NCBI RefSeq assembly: GCF_002028455.1
Contig: NZ_MWUM01000013.1
Span: forward strand, 62,001-126,000
Direction: 5' to 3'
Origin: Zoogloea sp. LCSB751
GTDB taxonomy: Bacteria > Pseudomonadota > Gammaproteobacteria > Burkholderiales > Rhodocyclaceae
Length of the DNA: 64,000 bases
Shown here: piece after piece, positions 49,713 through 60,263 of the stretch
Position numbering within the stretch: position 1 is the first letter of the stretch
Layout of the letters: each line of letters starts with the position of its first letter
The notes under the pieces: generated by a model
The model's input: the letters and a program-made list of their open reading frames with translations, nothing else
Told to the model about the DNA's origin: nothing
Databases searched by the model: none
Position numbers and translations under genes: made by a program

Positions 49713-52562
49713 ATGGCCAGAAAACAATGCCAAGTCTGCGGCCAGCCCGCCACGGTGCGGGTGGAAGCCAATCTCAATGGTCGCCACAGCACCATGCTGT
49801 TGTGTGACGATCACTATCGCCAACTGGTGCGCCAGCAAAAGCGCACCGTCTCACCGCTGGAAGCCTTGTTCGGCTCGCGCAGCGGGCTGTTCGAAGACTT
49901 CCTTGGCAGCGACTTCTTCCGCATCGGTGACGACGCACCGTCCATGGCGGCCGATACCGACGAGGTCGTCGATGCCTCGTTCGGCGAACCCGCCCCGGCC
50001 GGTACGGGCACCGCGCGCCGTCGCGGCAGTGGGCTCGCCAGCCGTATCAGCGAACAGTCCGAGGCCCTATTGCAGGAGGCCGCCCGACACGCTGCAGAGT
50101 TCGGGCGCGCCGAAGTCGATACCGAACACCTGCTGCTGGCGCTATCCGACAGCGACGTGGTCAAGACCATCCTGGGGCAGTTCAAGATCAAGGTCGATGA
50201 CCTCAAGCGCCAGATCGAATCCGAAGCCAAGCGCGGCGATAAGCCGTTCGAGGGCGAGATCGGCGTGTCGCCCCGGGTCAAGGACGCGCTCAGCCGTGCT
50301 TTCGTGGCCTCCAACGAACTCGGCCACTCTTATGTCGGGCCGGAGCATTTCCTGATCGGGCTCGCCGAGGAAGGCGAAGGTTTGGCGGCCAACCTGCTGC
50401 GCCGTTACGGCCTCACGCCGCAAGCGCTGCGCCAGCAGGTAAGCAAGGTGGTCGGCAAAGGGGCCGAGGATGGCCGCGCCGAGACGCCGACCAACACGCC
50501 GGAACTCGACAAGTATTCGCGCGACCTCACCAAGATGGCGCGCGAGGGCAAGCTCGATCCGGTCATCGGCCGCGCGCAGGAGATCGAGACGACCATCGAA
50601 GTGCTGGCCCGGCGCAAGAAGAACAACCCGGTGCTGATCGGCGAGCCCGGCGTCGGCAAGACCGCCATCGTCGAAGGGCTGGCGCAGCGCATGGTCGCCG
50701 GCGAAGTGCCCGAGACGCTGCGCGACAAGCGTCTGGTCGAACTCAACATCAACGCCATGGTGGCAGGCGCCAAGTACCGCGGCGAGTTCGAGGAGCGCGT
50801 GCAGAAGGTGCTCAAGGAAGTGACCGAGCACCAGGGTGAGCTGATTCTCTTCATCGACGAGGTGCACACCATCGTCGGTGCCGGCCAGGGTGGCGGCGAA
50901 GGCGGGCTGGACGTGGCCAACGTGTTCAAGCCGATGATGGCGCGCGGCGAGCTGAACCTGATCGGCGCCACCACGCTCAACGAGTATCAGAAGTACATCG
51001 AGAAGGACGCCGCGCTGGAGCGTCGCTTCCAGCCGGTGATGGTGCCCGAGCCGACGGTAGCGCAGACCATGATGATCCTGCGCGGCCTGCGCGACACGTT
51101 CGAGGCGCACCACAAGGTCAGTATCACAGAGGACGCGATCATCGCCGCCGCCGAGTTGTCCGACCGCTACATCACCGCGCGCTTTTTGCCTGACAAGGCC
51201 ATCGACCTGCTCGACCAGGCGGCCGCACGTGTGAAGCTGTCGGCCACGGCCCGCCCAGTGGCCGTACAAGAGCTGGAGTCCGAACTGCACCAGCTGCGGC
51301 GTGAGCAGGACTATGTGGCCTCGCGCAAGCAGTACGACAAGGCCGCCGAGCTGGGCAAGCACATCGAGACCAAAGAGGCCGAACTCAAGAAGCTTGTCGA
51401 GGAATGGGAACGCGAGCGCGCCTCGGGTAGCGCCGAAGTCAAAGCCGAGCATGTCGCGCAGATCGTCTCGCGCCTGACCGGCATTCCGGTCAACGAGCTG
51501 ACGGTGGAAGAACGCGAGAAGCTGCTGCATCTGGAGCAGCGGCTGCACGAGCGCCTGGTGGGCCAGGACGAAGCGGTGCGCGCGGTGGCCGATGCCGTGC
51601 GTCTGGCGCGCGCGGGCCTGCGCGAAGGCGGCAAGCCAGTGGCCACCTTCCTGTTCCTCGGGCCGACGGGTGTGGGCAAGACCGAGCTCGCCAAGGCGCT
51701 GGCCGAGTCCATCTATGGCGATGAAGGTGCTCTGCTGCGCATCGACATGTCCGAGTACGGGGAACGCCATACCGTGGCACGCCTGGTGGGTGCGCCTCCG
51801 GGTTACGTCGGCTACGACGAGGGTGGCCAGCTCACCGAGAAGGTGCGGCGCAAACCCTACAGCGTGTTGCTGCTGGACGAGATCGAGAAGGCTCACCCCG
51901 ACGTCTACAACATCCTGCTGCAGGTGTTCGACGACGGGCGGCTCACCGACGGCAAGGGCCGGGTGGTGGATTTCACCAATACCATCATCATCGCCACCTC
52001 GAACTTGGGCTCGGACATCATCCAGCGTCGGCTGAAGGCCCGTGGCGCCGCCGGCGAGGAATACGAGAAGACCAAGGGCGAGGTGATGGACGTGCTGCGC
52101 GGACACTTCCGCCCCGAGTTCCTCAACCGCATCGACGAGATCATCGTCTTCCATGCGCTGGGCAAGGAGGAGATCCGCCATATCGTCGGCCTGCAGCTCG
52201 ATCGTGTGGCCCGCAACGCCGCCAGCCAGGGCGTGACGCTGACCTTCGATCAGACCTTGATCGATCACTTCGCGGAGGAAGGCTACAAGCCCGAGTTCGG
52301 CGCGCGTGAGCTCAAGCGGCTGATCCGCAGCGAGCTGGAGACGGCACTGGCGCGCGAGATGCTGGGTGGCGGTATCGGCAAGGCCGATCACGCCAGCGCC
52401 CGCTGGGACGACAAGGCCGAACGGGTGGTCTTCGAGCGCCAGGAGCCACCCGCGAAGCCGGCCGAGCCTGAGAAGCCCGATGCCGCGAACGCGGCCGAGA
52501 CGCCGCCGAGCGACGCGAGCAAGCCTGCGCGCAAGAAGAAGTCAGCGGGCGGCGAATCTTGA
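49713..52562 (+). CDS. clpG: Stand-alone disaggregase ClpG/ClpK (AAA+ Clp ATPase)
   Basis: 949 residues from the ATG at 49713 (AGGAG upstream). N-terminal zinc-binding module (CQVCGQPA ... LLCDDH, 6-32), Clp N-domain (about 110-260), first AAA+ module with Walker A GEPGVGKT near 311 and AP-loop, a middle coiled-coil (about 515-590), second AAA+ with GPTGVGKT near 650, and an acidic/Lys tail ending KKKSAGGES. The N-terminal zinc extension separates it from ClpB. It dissolves heat-aggregated proteins without a peptidase and gives strong heat tolerance. Confidence 0.95.
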   Translation: MARKQCQVCGQPATVRVEANLNGRHSTMLLCDDHYRQLVRQQKRTVSPLEALFGSRSGLFEDFLGSDFFRIGDDAPSMAADTDEVVDASFGEPAPAGTGTARRRGSGLASRISEQSEALLQEAARHAAEFGRAEVDTEHLLLALSDSDVVKTILGQFKIKVDDLKRQIESEAKRGDKPFEGEIGVSPRVKDALSRAFVASNELGHSYVGPEHFLIGLAEEGEGLAANLLRRYGLTPQALRQQVSKVVGKGAEDGRAETPTNTPELDKYSRDLTKMAREGKLDPVIGRAQEIETTIEVLARRKKNNPVLIGEPGVGKTAIVEGLAQRMVAGEVPETLRDKRLVELNINAMVAGAKYRGEFEERVQKVLKEVTEHQGELILFIDEVHTIVGAGQGGGEGGLDVANVFKPMMARGELNLIGATTLNEYQKYIEKDAALERRFQPVMVPEPTVAQTMMILRGLRDTFEAHHKVSITEDAIIAAAELSDRYITARFLPDKAIDLLDQAAARVKLSATARPVAVQELESELHQLRREQDYVASRKQYDKAAELGKHIETKEAELKKLVEEWERERASGSAEVKAEHVAQIVSRLTGIPVNELTVEEREKLLHLEQRLHERLVGQDEAVRAVADAVRLARAGLREGGKPVATFLFLGPTGVGKTELAKALAESIYGDEGALLRIDMSEYGERHTVARLVGAPPGYVGYDEGGQLTEKVRRKPYSVLLLDEIEKAHPDVYNILLQVFDDGRLTDGKGRVVDFTNTIIIATSNLGSDIIQRRLKARGAAGEEYEKTKGEVMDVLRGHFRPEFLNRIDEIIVFHALGKEEIRHIVGLQLDRVARNAASQGVTLTFDQTLIDHFAEEGYKPEFGARELKRLIRSELETALAREMLGGGIGKADHASARWDDKAERVVFERQEPPAKPAEPEKPDAANAAETPPSDASKPARKKKSAGGES

Positions 52563-52579
52563 GTCATGGGGAGGCTGTC

Positions 52580-54010
52580 GTGTCCGACCCCAACGGGCTG
52601 ACATGGGCAGCCACCCTCGTGTCGCTGGCGGTCGCTATCCCCACAGCGGGGCACGCGGTCATCTACAAGCGTGACCCTCGATCGGCCACGCTGTGGGTAC
52701 TGCTGATCGCCTTGTTGCCGCTGGGCGGTTCGCTGCTGTATGGGCTGTTCGGCATCAACCGTTACCAGCGGCGGGCGCGGCGGCTCTTCCCGGGGGCAGA
52801 TCCTGCTGTTCGGCAGGACCTCTCGCCCACGATGCCCGAGGCTGTATCGCCGCCGCTTGCCGGTCTGGCCCACCTGGTGGGACGCGCCACCGGCCAGTCG
52901 CTGACCAGCGGCAACCGCATCGAGCCGCTTGTCGATGGCGAGCAGGCCTACCCGGCCATGCTCGCCGCCATCGAATCGGCGCGGTACAGCGTCGCCTTGG
53001 CCTCGTACATCTTCGACAGCCAAGGCATCGGGGCGCAGTTCGTCGATGCGCTGCGCCGGGCTCATGAGCGCGGCGTGCAAGTGCGGGTGCTGATCGACGA
53101 CGTGTATGCCCGCTGGACGCCCCGCAGCGCCTACCGCGCCTTGCAGCGCGCCGGCGTTCCGGCGGCGACGTTCAACCCGACGTTGATTCCCGCGCGCCTG
53201 CATGCCGCGCATCTGCGCAATCACCGCAAGCTGCTGGTGATCGATGGCGAGACGGGTTTCACCGGCGGCATGAACATCTTCAGCCCGTATTGGCGGCCCG
53301 ATGCGCCGGGCCGGGCCTGTCACGATTTGCACTTTCGTCTGCGCGGGCCGGTGGTTGCGCATCTGATGCGGTGCTTCACCGACGATTGGTGCGATACCAC
53401 GGGCGAGCGGCTCAACGAGGGTCTCTGGGGCGAACCGCCCGCAACGGCTGATGAGCAAGGAACCTCTTGGGCGCGCGGCATCGAGGCCGGTCCCGATGAG
53501 GCCCTGGACCGGCTGCGCTGGACCTTCATGGGCGCTTTGAGCGCGGCGAAGCATTCGGTGCGCATCTGGACACCTTACTTCGTGCCCGATCAGCCGATGA
53601 TCGCGGCGCTAAGCACGGCCGCGTTGCGCGGCGTGCGTATCGACGTGCTGACGCCCGCAAACGGCGACCATCCCACGGTGCAATGGGCCGCACGCGCCCA
53701 CTACTGGCAGGTGCTGGAGCACGGTATGCGCATCTTCGAACGGCCGGGCCCGTTCGACCACAGCAAGCTGATGCTGATAGACGGCCAGTGGTGCTGCCTG
53801 GGTTCGGCCAATTGGGATGCGCGCAGCCTGCGCCTCAACTTCGAGTTCAATGTGGAGGTGTACGACACCGCGCTGTCTACGCGGCTGGAATCCCTTTTTG
53901 ATGCCGCCCGTGATGCATCGAACGAGATATCGGCCATGGCGTTGCGCGCCCGCCCGCTGGCCATCCGCTTGCGCGACGGGGTGGCCCGTCTGTTCACCCC
54001 CATTCTCTAG
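52580..54010 (+). CDS. Phospholipase D / cardiolipin-synthase-like protein
   Basis: 476 residues from a GTG at 52580, chosen because GGGGAGG lies 5-12 nt upstream; the in-frame TTG at 52559 overlaps the clpG stop. Two N-terminal transmembrane helices (about 8-55), then two HKD motifs: HRKLLVID near 215-224 and HSKLMLID near 393-400. Resembles cardiolipin synthase type enzymes that alter membrane phospholipids. Sits between clpG and ftsH, as in one variant of the stress island. Confidence 0.87.
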   Translation: MSDPNGLTWAATLVSLAVAIPTAGHAVIYKRDPRSATLWVLLIALLPLGGSLLYGLFGINRYQRRARRLFPGADPAVRQDLSPTMPEAVSPPLAGLAHLVGRATGQSLTSGNRIEPLVDGEQAYPAMLAAIESARYSVALASYIFDSQGIGAQFVDALRRAHERGVQVRVLIDDVYARWTPRSAYRALQRAGVPAATFNPTLIPARLHAAHLRNHRKLLVIDGETGFTGGMNIFSPYWRPDAPGRACHDLHFRLRGPVVAHLMRCFTDDWCDTTGERLNEGLWGEPPATADEQGTSWARGIEAGPDEALDRLRWTFMGALSAAKHSVRIWTPYFVPDQPMIAALSTAALRGVRIDVLTPANGDHPTVQWAARAHYWQVLEHGMRIFERPGPFDHSKLMLIDGQWCCLGSANWDARSLRLNFEFNVEVYDTALSTRLESLFDAARDASNEISAMALRARPLAIRLRDGVARLFTPIL

Positions 54011-54037
54011 CGGCACGACTTGCGAGGAACATTGCCC

Positions 54038-55867
54038 ATGGAAAAGAAAGATCAATGGAACATTGGCTACTGGATCGTCGCCGGCCTGTTGCTGCTGACG
54101 CTGCAGAACTACTGGCAGGCGGCCAAGACCGTCGAGCCCGTGCCCTACAGCGAATTCGAGAAGGCGCTGGCCGAGGGGCGCGTCGCCGAAGTGCTGGTGT
54201 CGGACCGCACGGTCACCGGGCGCCTGAAATCGCCGGACAGCCGGGGCAAGACCACCATCGTGGCCACTCGCGTCGAACCCGACCTGGCCGAGCGGCTGTC
54301 CAAGTACGACGTGCCTTACGCGCGGGTGGTGGAAAGCACCTGGCTACGTGATGTGCTCTCCTGGATTCTGCCGGCGGTGGCCTTCTTCGGCGTCTGGTTC
54401 TTCCTGTTCCGCCGCTTCGCCGAGAAGCAGGGCATGGGCGGCTTCCTGAGCATCGGCAAGAGCCGCGCCAAGGTGTTCATGGAGAAGAACACCGGCGTCA
54501 CCTTTGCCGATGTCGCGGGTGTCGATGAGGCCAAGGCGGAGTTGGTTGAGATCGTCGATTTCCTCAAGAATCCGCAGGAGTATGGACGGCTCGGGGCGCG
54601 CATTCCCAAGGGCGTGTTGCTGGTCGGCCCACCGGGCACCGGCAAGACATTGCTGGCCAAGGCTGTTGCCGGCGAGGCGGCGGTGCCCTTCTTCTCCATC
54701 TCCGGATCAGAGTTTGTCGAGATGTTCGTCGGCGTGGGTGCAGCGCGCGTGCGCGACCTGTTCGAGCAGGCCCGCGGGCAGGCGCCGGCCATCATCTTCA
54801 TCGACGAGCTCGATGCGCTGGGCCGCGCGCGCGGCGTCGGCGGCCCCATCGGCGGCCACGACGAGCGCGAGCAGACCCTCAACCAGCTGCTCACGGAGAT
54901 GGACGGCTTCGACAGCTCGGTCGGGCTGATCATCCTCGCCGCCACCAACCGCCCCGAAATCCTCGACCAGGCGCTGCTGCGCGCCGGTCGCTTCGACCGT
55001 CAGGTGCTGGTGGACCGGCCCGACAAGAAGGGACGGCTGGACATCCTGAAGGTTCATGTCAAGAAGGTGACGCTGGCCCAGGATATCGATCTCGAACAGG
55101 TGGCTGCGCTGACCACGGGCTTTTCGGGTGCAGACCTCGCGAACCTGGTCAACGAGGCCGCGCTGGCCGCGACCCGGCGCAAAGCGTCCGCCGTGGAGTT
55201 GCAGGACTTCACCGCCGCCATCGAGCGCATCGTGGCGGGCCTGGAGAAGAAGAACCGAGTACTCAATCCCAAGGAGCGGGAAACCGTGGCCTATCACGAG
55301 ATGGGCCATGCGCTGGTGGCGCTGGCGCTGCCCGGCACCGACCCCGTGCACAAGATCTCAATCATCCCGCGCGGCATCGGCGCGCTGGGCTACACGCTGC
55401 AACGCCCCACCGAAGACCGCTTCCTGATGACGCGCGCCGATCTGGAACACAAGATCGCCGTGCTGCTGGGCGGTCGTGCGGCCGAGAAGCTCGTGTTCGG
55501 CGAGCTGTCCACCGGGGCTGCCGATGACCTCGCACGGGCCACCGACATTGCCCGCGACATGATCACCCGCTTTGGCATGGACGAAGGACTGGGCTACATC
55601 GCCTTCGAGGCGCAGCGGCCACGCTTTCTCGATACACCGGAACTGGCCCACGGCGGCTGCCGGGTGGCCGAATCGACCCAGGCGCGCATCGATCAGGCCA
55701 TCCGCGACATCGTGATGGGCGTGTTCGAGCGCGCCTACGGGATCCTCGACACCAACCGCGCGGTGCTGGAGCGTTGTGCGCGCGAACTGCTGGCGCGGGA
55801 AACGCTCGACGAGAACGACATCCTTCAATTGACCCAAGGACTTGTTCTTGATGGAAACGAAAAGTAG
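54038..55867 (+). CDS. ftsH: FtsH-type membrane AAA+ zinc protease
   Basis: 609 residues from the ATG at 54038 (GAGGAA upstream). Two transmembrane helices (about 8-28 and 103-125), AAA+ domain with Walker A GPPGTGKT near 198, second region of homology [18 protein letters not shown], and zinc site HEMGH near 420. Membrane protease that removes damaged membrane and cytosolic proteins. It is a paralogue of the chromosomal ftsH and is about 35 residues shorter than E. coli FtsH. Confidence 0.94.
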   Translation: MEKKDQWNIGYWIVAGLLLLTLQNYWQAAKTVEPVPYSEFEKALAEGRVAEVLVSDRTVTGRLKSPDSRGKTTIVATRVEPDLAERLSKYDVPYARVVESTWLRDVLSWILPAVAFFGVWFFLFRRFAEKQGMGGFLSIGKSRAKVFMEKNTGVTFADVAGVDEAKAELVEIVDFLKNPQEYGRLGARIPKGVLLVGPPGTGKTLLAKAVAGEAAVPFFSISGSEFVEMFVGVGAARVRDLFEQARGQAPAIIFIDELDALGRARGVGGPIGGHDEREQTLNQLLTEMDGFDSSVGLIILAATNRPEILDQALLRAGRFDRQVLVDRPDKKGRLDILKVHVKKVTLAQDIDLEQVAALTTGFSGADLANLVNEAALAATRRKASAVELQDFTAAIERIVAGLEKKNRVLNPKERETVAYHEMGHALVALALPGTDPVHKISIIPRGIGALGYTLQRPTEDRFLMTRADLEHKIAVLLGGRAAEKLVFGELSTGAADDLARATDIARDMITRFGMDEGLGYIAFEAQRPRFLDTPELAHGGCRVAESTQARIDQAIRDIVMGVFERAYGILDTNRAVLERCARELLARETLDENDILQLTQGLVLDGNEK

Positions 55868-55945
55868 TAGGCGCTATTCAGAGTAAGCCGGCGGCTCTGT
55901 TCGGTGCGTCATCCAATTCGCCGGCATTGTTCAAGGAGAACCGAT

Positions 55946-56402
55946 ATGTCTGCATTGACTCCGTGGGACCCCTTCCGGGAACTGGATGAATTGCAAAACG
56001 GCCTGGCGACGATGTTCGGACGAATACCCCAGCGACAGGGCGCCCGTACCGGCAACGAAGCCATGACCACGGCGGACTGGGCACCAATGGTGGACATCAG
56101 CGAGGATGAGAACGCATTCCTCCTCAAGCTGGATCTGCCGGAGGTCCCCAAGGATGCCGCGCGCGTCAGCGCGGAAAACGGCGTGCTCACCATCAGCGGC
56201 GAGCGCAAACTGGAAAAAGAGAAGCAGTGCAAGAAGTTCCACCGCATCGAACGTGCGTATGGCCGCTTTGTGCGCAGCTTTGTCTTGCCTGACAACGTTG
56301 ATCCGACCAAGGTGACGGCTGATGAAAGACGGCGCGCTGGGAGTGCGGCTTGTCAAGGCCGAGCAAGCCAAACCGAAACAGATTGAAATCTCAGTCAACT
56401 AA
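55946..56402 (+). pseudogene. hsp20: Second small heat-shock protein, frameshifted near the 3' end
   Basis: Starts at 55946 (AAGGAG upstream) and reads MSALTPWDPFRELDELQNG and an alpha-crystallin domain up to VDPTKVTAD. Here the frame shifts: the read frame gives an unrelated Arg-rich end stopping at 56386, while the -2/+1 frame continues MKDGALGVRLVKAEQAKPKQ and stops at 56402, the normal family ending. A lost AT in a GATATG-like sequence explains it. Could be a real inactivation of the C-terminal part or a sequence error. Confidence 0.8.
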
Positions 56403-56424
56403 CTTTAATTAGGAGCCCAAGATC

Positions 56425-57339
56425 ATGAATATCAAACAGCCCCAATCAACCTTCTCCGCACTAGCCCTGGCGGTCGTCGTCGGACTGAGCGGACCGGCTC
56501 TGGCCCAATCGGCGGCAGGTTCTAGCCCAGGTGCTGCAGCACCCTCTGCCGCTTCCAAGGCGGCGCAGCCACAGGTAGATGACAAGGCCGCCCGGGAAGC
56601 CGAAAAAAAGCGTGCTGAGCTCACTCAGGACGCCATCACGGCGCTCACCAAGACCCAGGAGGCTTTGACACTCCTTGATGCAAAGAAGACCAAGGAGGCG
56701 CTCGCTGCGCTGGAACTGGCCAGCGGAAAGCTGGAACTGGTATTGGCACGCGACGCCAAACTTGCTTTGGCGCCGGTCGATGTACGCGTCATCACCCACG
56801 ATATCCACGCCAACGTGGAATCGGTGAAGAAGGCGGTCAAGTTGTCTCGGGAGTTCTTGGGTGATGGCGAGCTGCAAAAGGCCCGGCCCATCGTCGCCAA
56901 TCTGGCCAGCGAAATCGTGATCGAAACCGACAACCTGCCGATGGCAACGTACCCGGCAGCGATCAAGTCGGCCGCACGGCTCATCGACAGCGGCAAGATC
57001 GACGACGCCAAGGCGGAACTCGCCCGAGCACTGAACACGCTGGTGGTGACCTCGGTCGCCTTTCCTCTGCCCGTGCTACGGGCTGAAGCCGCGATGGCAA
57101 AAGCTGAAAAGCTGGCCGAGACCGACAAGCGCGATGCCAAGCAGAACGAGGAGCTCAGCACCTTGCTGTCGTCCGTGCGCACGGAGATCGAGATGGCGCA
57201 GATCCTGGGTTATGGCAAGAAGGCGGATTTCAAACCCATCTTCGATCATGTGAAGTCCATTGAGCAAAAGTCGGCTGGTGGCAAAAGCGGCAAGGGATGG
57301 TTCGACGAGTTGAAGACGCGCCTCCAAAAGCTGTTTTGA
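56425..57339 (+). CDS. yfdX1: YfdX family protein 1, exported
   Basis: 304 residues. Signal peptide (1-28, ending ALAQ), Ala/Ser linker, then a YfdX domain with repeated helices (ALTLLDAKKTKEALAALELASGKLELVLARD, LALAPVDVRVITHDI, AYPAAIK). A C-terminal Gly/Lys-rich segment ends WFDELKTRLQKLF. Periplasmic chaperone-like protein of acid and heat stress islands; mechanism unclear. A second, unexported copy follows. Confidence 0.9.
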   Translation: MNIKQPQSTFSALALAVVVGLSGPALAQSAAGSSPGAAAPSAASKAAQPQVDDKAAREAEKKRAELTQDAITALTKTQEALTLLDAKKTKEALAALELASGKLELVLARDAKLALAPVDVRVITHDIHANVESVKKAVKLSREFLGDGELQKARPIVANLASEIVIETDNLPMATYPAAIKSAARLIDSGKIDDAKAELARALNTLVVTSVAFPLPVLRAEAAMAKAEKLAETDKRDAKQNEELSTLLSSVRTEIEMAQILGYGKKADFKPIFDHVKSIEQKSAGGKSGKGWFDELKTRLQKLF

Positions 57340-57441
57340 GGTGATGAAGGGGCCGACTGTTCGGTCGGTCAGTCTCGCGATGTTCGCAGTCAGCCCCAAT
57401 AGATTCGCCTATTTTCACTAACTCACACGAGGCATATCACC

Positions 57442-58329
57442 ATGAATGAGCAAACATCGAATCCCAATGCGACGAACAAAGAAATAAACGAACAGGCCGC
57501 GGTAAGCAGCCTTCCTGTCAGTCCAGAGGCCAAGGCTGAAGTCGTCACGGAGGTACAGCCTGAGGTTCAGAAGGAAACGGACTCGCAGGCGGCAGACAAA
57601 CGTAAACAAGTCCTCGATGAGGCCGTCTCGGCCTTGGCGCTGACCAAATCAGCGCTGGCCGCACTTGACGGAAAGGACGCTGCACGCGCATTGGCAACGC
57701 TGGCCGAAGTGACGGGAAAGCTGGAGCTGATCGTTGCGCGCGAACCCACGCTCGCCCTGGCCCCCGTTGATGTGCGCACCATCGTGCACGACTTGTTCGC
57801 CAACACGGAAACCATTGAGGCGATGACCGACGAGGCGCTGGATGCCCTCAAACATGGCGAGGTGCAACGGGCACGTCACGTGCTGGCTTTGCTGGCCAGT
57901 GAAATCGTGATCGCGGTCACCAACATCCCTCTGGCGTCCTATCCCGCAGCCGTGAAGGCAGTCGTGCCGCTGATCGATCAGGGCAAGATCGAAGAAGCCA
58001 AAGCCGCGCTGCAGTCAGCGCTCAGCACGCTGGTCGAGGAGCGCAGCGTGCTTCCGCTGCCCGTCCTGCGTGCGAAGCTGCTCCTGAAGCGCGCCGAGAC
58101 CTTGGTAGAAGATGGTCAGCGGAGCGAAGCGTCCAATGAGCGCCTGGAGACATTATTGAACGAAGCGCGGCAGCAGTTGGAAATGGCAGAACTGCTGGGC
58201 TATGGAAAGAAGAAGGACTTTGAGCCCCTGTATGCTGAACTCAAGAAAGTCAAGCAAAAGACGGCTGGGGGAGGCGGCGGAAAAGGCTGGCTCGATGAAA
58301 TCAAGGCAAAACTGTCCAAGTTGTTCTGA
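57442..58329 (+). CDS. yfdX2: YfdX family protein 2, no signal peptide
   Basis: 295 residues. Similar YfdX domain (ALAALDGKDAARALATLAEVTGKLELIVARE, LALAPVDVRTIVHDLFA, ending KGWLDEIKAKLSKLF), but the N-terminus is hydrophilic and acidic with no signal, so it should stay in the cytoplasm. Paralogous duplicate of yfdX1 with a change of compartment. A hairpin follows its stop (58349). Confidence 0.9.
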   Translation: MNEQTSNPNATNKEINEQAAVSSLPVSPEAKAEVVTEVQPEVQKETDSQAADKRKQVLDEAVSALALTKSALAALDGKDAARALATLAEVTGKLELIVAREPTLALAPVDVRTIVHDLFANTETIEAMTDEALDALKHGEVQRARHVLALLASEIVIAVTNIPLASYPAAVKAVVPLIDQGKIEEAKAALQSALSTLVEERSVLPLPVLRAKLLLKRAETLVEDGQRSEASNERLETLLNEARQQLEMAELLGYGKKKDFEPLYAELKKVKQKTAGGGGGKGWLDEIKAKLSKLF

Positions 58330-58348
58330 AACCGCTGGATAGGGCCTA

Positions 58349-58371
58349 AGAGGGGCGCGTCGCGCCCCTCT
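58349..58371 (+). terminator. Hairpin after yfdX2
   Basis: AGAGGGGCGCG / CGCGCCCCTCT, perfect 11-bp arms, 19 nt after the stop. The next bases (CTTGTCCC) are only weakly T-rich, so termination may be partial. Confidence 0.55.
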
Positions 58372-58426
58372 CTTGTCCCATGAGTGTTTGATTTTTTATT
58401 TTGTATAGATCTTTAGGAGATATTGC

Positions 58427-59038
58427 ATGAACACAGACACCATCGCTAATTCCAATGCGGATGACCCCACCAAAGCACTGTGTTCGCTGAGCCAAAATTG
58501 GTGGCTTTTTGTGCTGCGTGGTGTCTTGGCATTGATTTTTGCAGCCCTTGCGTTCTGGATGCCACAATCGGCTCTGTTGGCCATGACCATCATGTTCGGC
58601 GCATTTTCCTTGGTCAATGGCGCTTTCAACTTGGTTGCAGCGGTGCGCCATATCCAGAAAAAAGAGCGCTGGGGCTGGCTGCTGTTCAGCGGCATTGTCG
58701 GCATACTTACCGGCGTCGTCGTCCTGGTTGCTCCTTGGGTCGCCACGATAGTCTTGGCTTCTTTTTTATGGGCTAGCGTGGGCTTCTGGGCGATTTTCAC
58801 CGGTGTGCTGGAGATATCCGCCGCCGTTCGGCTGCGTCAAGAAATCAAGGGTGAAATTTGGCTTGCCTTCAGTGGACTGCTCTCGATTGTCCTTGGCGCT
58901 ATCGTCTTGTGGATATTTTTTTCCCGTCCGGTCGAGTCATTCCTGGCCGCAGGCTGGCTGTTGGGCTTCTATGCGGCAGTCTATGGTGTCACGCTTTTGT
59001 TCTTGAGTTGGCGTCTTCGCAAAACGCGCCAGGGATAA
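58427..59038 (+). CDS. hdeD: HdeD family acid-resistance membrane protein
   Basis: 203 residues. Six transmembrane helices in three pairs (about 25-45, 50-70, 80-100, 105-128, 140-160, 165-190). HdeD pattern LRGVLALIFAALAFWMP and FGAFSLVNGAFNLVAAVRH. Inner-membrane protein associated with acid and heat tolerance. Codon use and GC are lower than in clpG. Confidence 0.9.
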   Translation: MNTDTIANSNADDPTKALCSLSQNWWLFVLRGVLALIFAALAFWMPQSALLAMTIMFGAFSLVNGAFNLVAAVRHIQKKERWGWLLFSGIVGILTGVVVLVAPWVATIVLASFLWASVGFWAIFTGVLEISAAVRLRQEIKGEIWLAFSGLLSIVLGAIVLWIFFSRPVESFLAAGWLLGFYAAVYGVTLLFLSWRLRKTRQG

Positions 59039-59117
59039 GAGCGGGTCAAACTAAATTCTATGGATATGAGCATCCTCGATTCATACCTCCATAGAAATGA
59101 CATCGAAGGAGTCATAC

Positions 59118-60263
59118 ATGCAGATGCAATATAGCTATCGAGCTATCGACAAAGAGTTTCATGAACCTTGGCAGAGAGCTTTGGGAAATGTGATCGAGCA
59201 CGCCCTCAAGCCATTGCTCGACAAACACACTAAAGATTCAGTGCGACTTCAAATCGTCCTTGATCGCGACAAGATCAAGCGGCAATTTCTGGCCAGTGGC
59301 TATATGCACCTGCCCGGCAAAAAGACTGTCAGCGTTACTGCATCACATGACGAGCTGACGCCCCTCGCGCAGATGCTCGCACAGTCGTTGTTCCGTCAGG
59401 CCAAGAAGCATTTTGACCGACTGCATGCTCAGGATCAAATCAAGCGCAAAGCACGACGCGAGCGCTTGCGCGAGCTCAAGGTGCGGATTGCCGCAAAACC
59501 CGCATCAGCCGCCCATGAGGCCGAGGTGACCCGAATGCCTCTACTGTCGAAACTTGAGGCTGTCGCAAGGCGTGAGCTGGCTTATCTGCGGGCCGTCGGC
59601 GATTTACCGCGCGATTATCCGACGCTGCGCGACGTGGTGGATGAAGCGATTGTCCAAGCTGAGGTGGAATGGCAATCCGTGGCGGGGGAAAAAGAGGCTT
59701 ACACCGGTCTTTTGAAGCATCTGTTCGCCGTCCTGGATAACGAAGTGGCAAACAGCCGGCAATTTGGCGAATTCGTTTCTCTGGACGCGCCGGTCGAACC
59801 GGATGCCCAAGACGTCGCCGAGGCCATGGTGGAAGAGGAAATCTTCGAATTTTATCAGCCCGATGACACACTCAAGCTGGCCGATATGTTCGCTGGCAGT
59901 CAGCATCCCGATGCCGCAACGATCGCGGAACAGGAGGAGCTAGTTGATCGGTCGAGCGAGTTCGCTTTTGCATTCGACCTGCTGAAGGACATGCCGCGTT
60001 TGTGGCGGCGCATTTTTCTGCTTATCCGTGTGGACGGGCTGGATGCCAGCAGCGTCTCTGAAATCCTGCTGATTCCTAGTAAGGAAGATACTGTCCAAAG
60101 GTGGCTCATGCAGGCCGAAGCGTTCATCGCTGCTCATTTGGAAGAGGCCGGAGTAAGCAAAGACGGGAACGATTGGCTCCAAGGCGTTGATTGGTCGGCA
60201 TTGTCTGTGACCCGAAGCGCGGCAGCCTCACTGTGGTCCAAGGAGGCGAACCATGAAGAATGA
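59118..60263 (+). CDS. HPF/RaiA-like protein with a sigma-like C-terminal segment
   Basis: 381 residues from the ATG at 59118 (AAGGAG upstream), not the ATG at 59097. Residues 1-100 fit the ribosome-hibernation factor fold (EFHEPWQRALGNVIEHALKP, VRLQIVLDRDKIKRQFLASG, YMHLPGKKTVSVTASHDEL). Near residues 310-345 a helix-turn-helix-like segment (LDASSVSEILLIPSKEDTVQRWL) resembles sigma region 4. Known in the stress island as an unnamed orf. A role in translation shutdown under stress is plausible but inferred. Overlaps trx by 11 nt. Confidence 0.68.
   Translation: MQMQYSYRAIDKEFHEPWQRALGNVIEHALKPLLDKHTKDSVRLQIVLDRDKIKRQFLASGYMHLPGKKTVSVTASHDELTPLAQMLAQSLFRQAKKHFDRLHAQDQIKRKARRERLRELKVRIAAKPASAAHEAEVTRMPLLSKLEAVARRELAYLRAVGDLPRDYPTLRDVVDEAIVQAEVEWQSVAGEKEAYTGLLKHLFAVLDNEVANSRQFGEFVSLDAPVEPDAQDVAEAMVEEEIFEFYQPDDTLKLADMFAGSQHPDAATIAEQEELVDRSSEFAFAFDLLKDMPRLWRRIFLLIRVDGLDASSVSEILLIPSKEDTVQRWLMQAEAFIAAHLEEAGVSKDGNDWLQGVDWSALSVTRSAAASLWSKEANHEE

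Noticed and set aside
50142..52391. 749-residue minus-strand open frame opposite clpG
   Set aside because: Antisense shadow of a strongly coding high-GC gene; no ribosome site, no domain pattern, His/Leu/Gly-rich composition typical of shadows.
52559..52579. TTG start for the phospholipase D gene overlapping the clpG stop
   Set aside because: The GTG at 52580 has GGGGAGG at ideal spacing, whereas the TTG has none.
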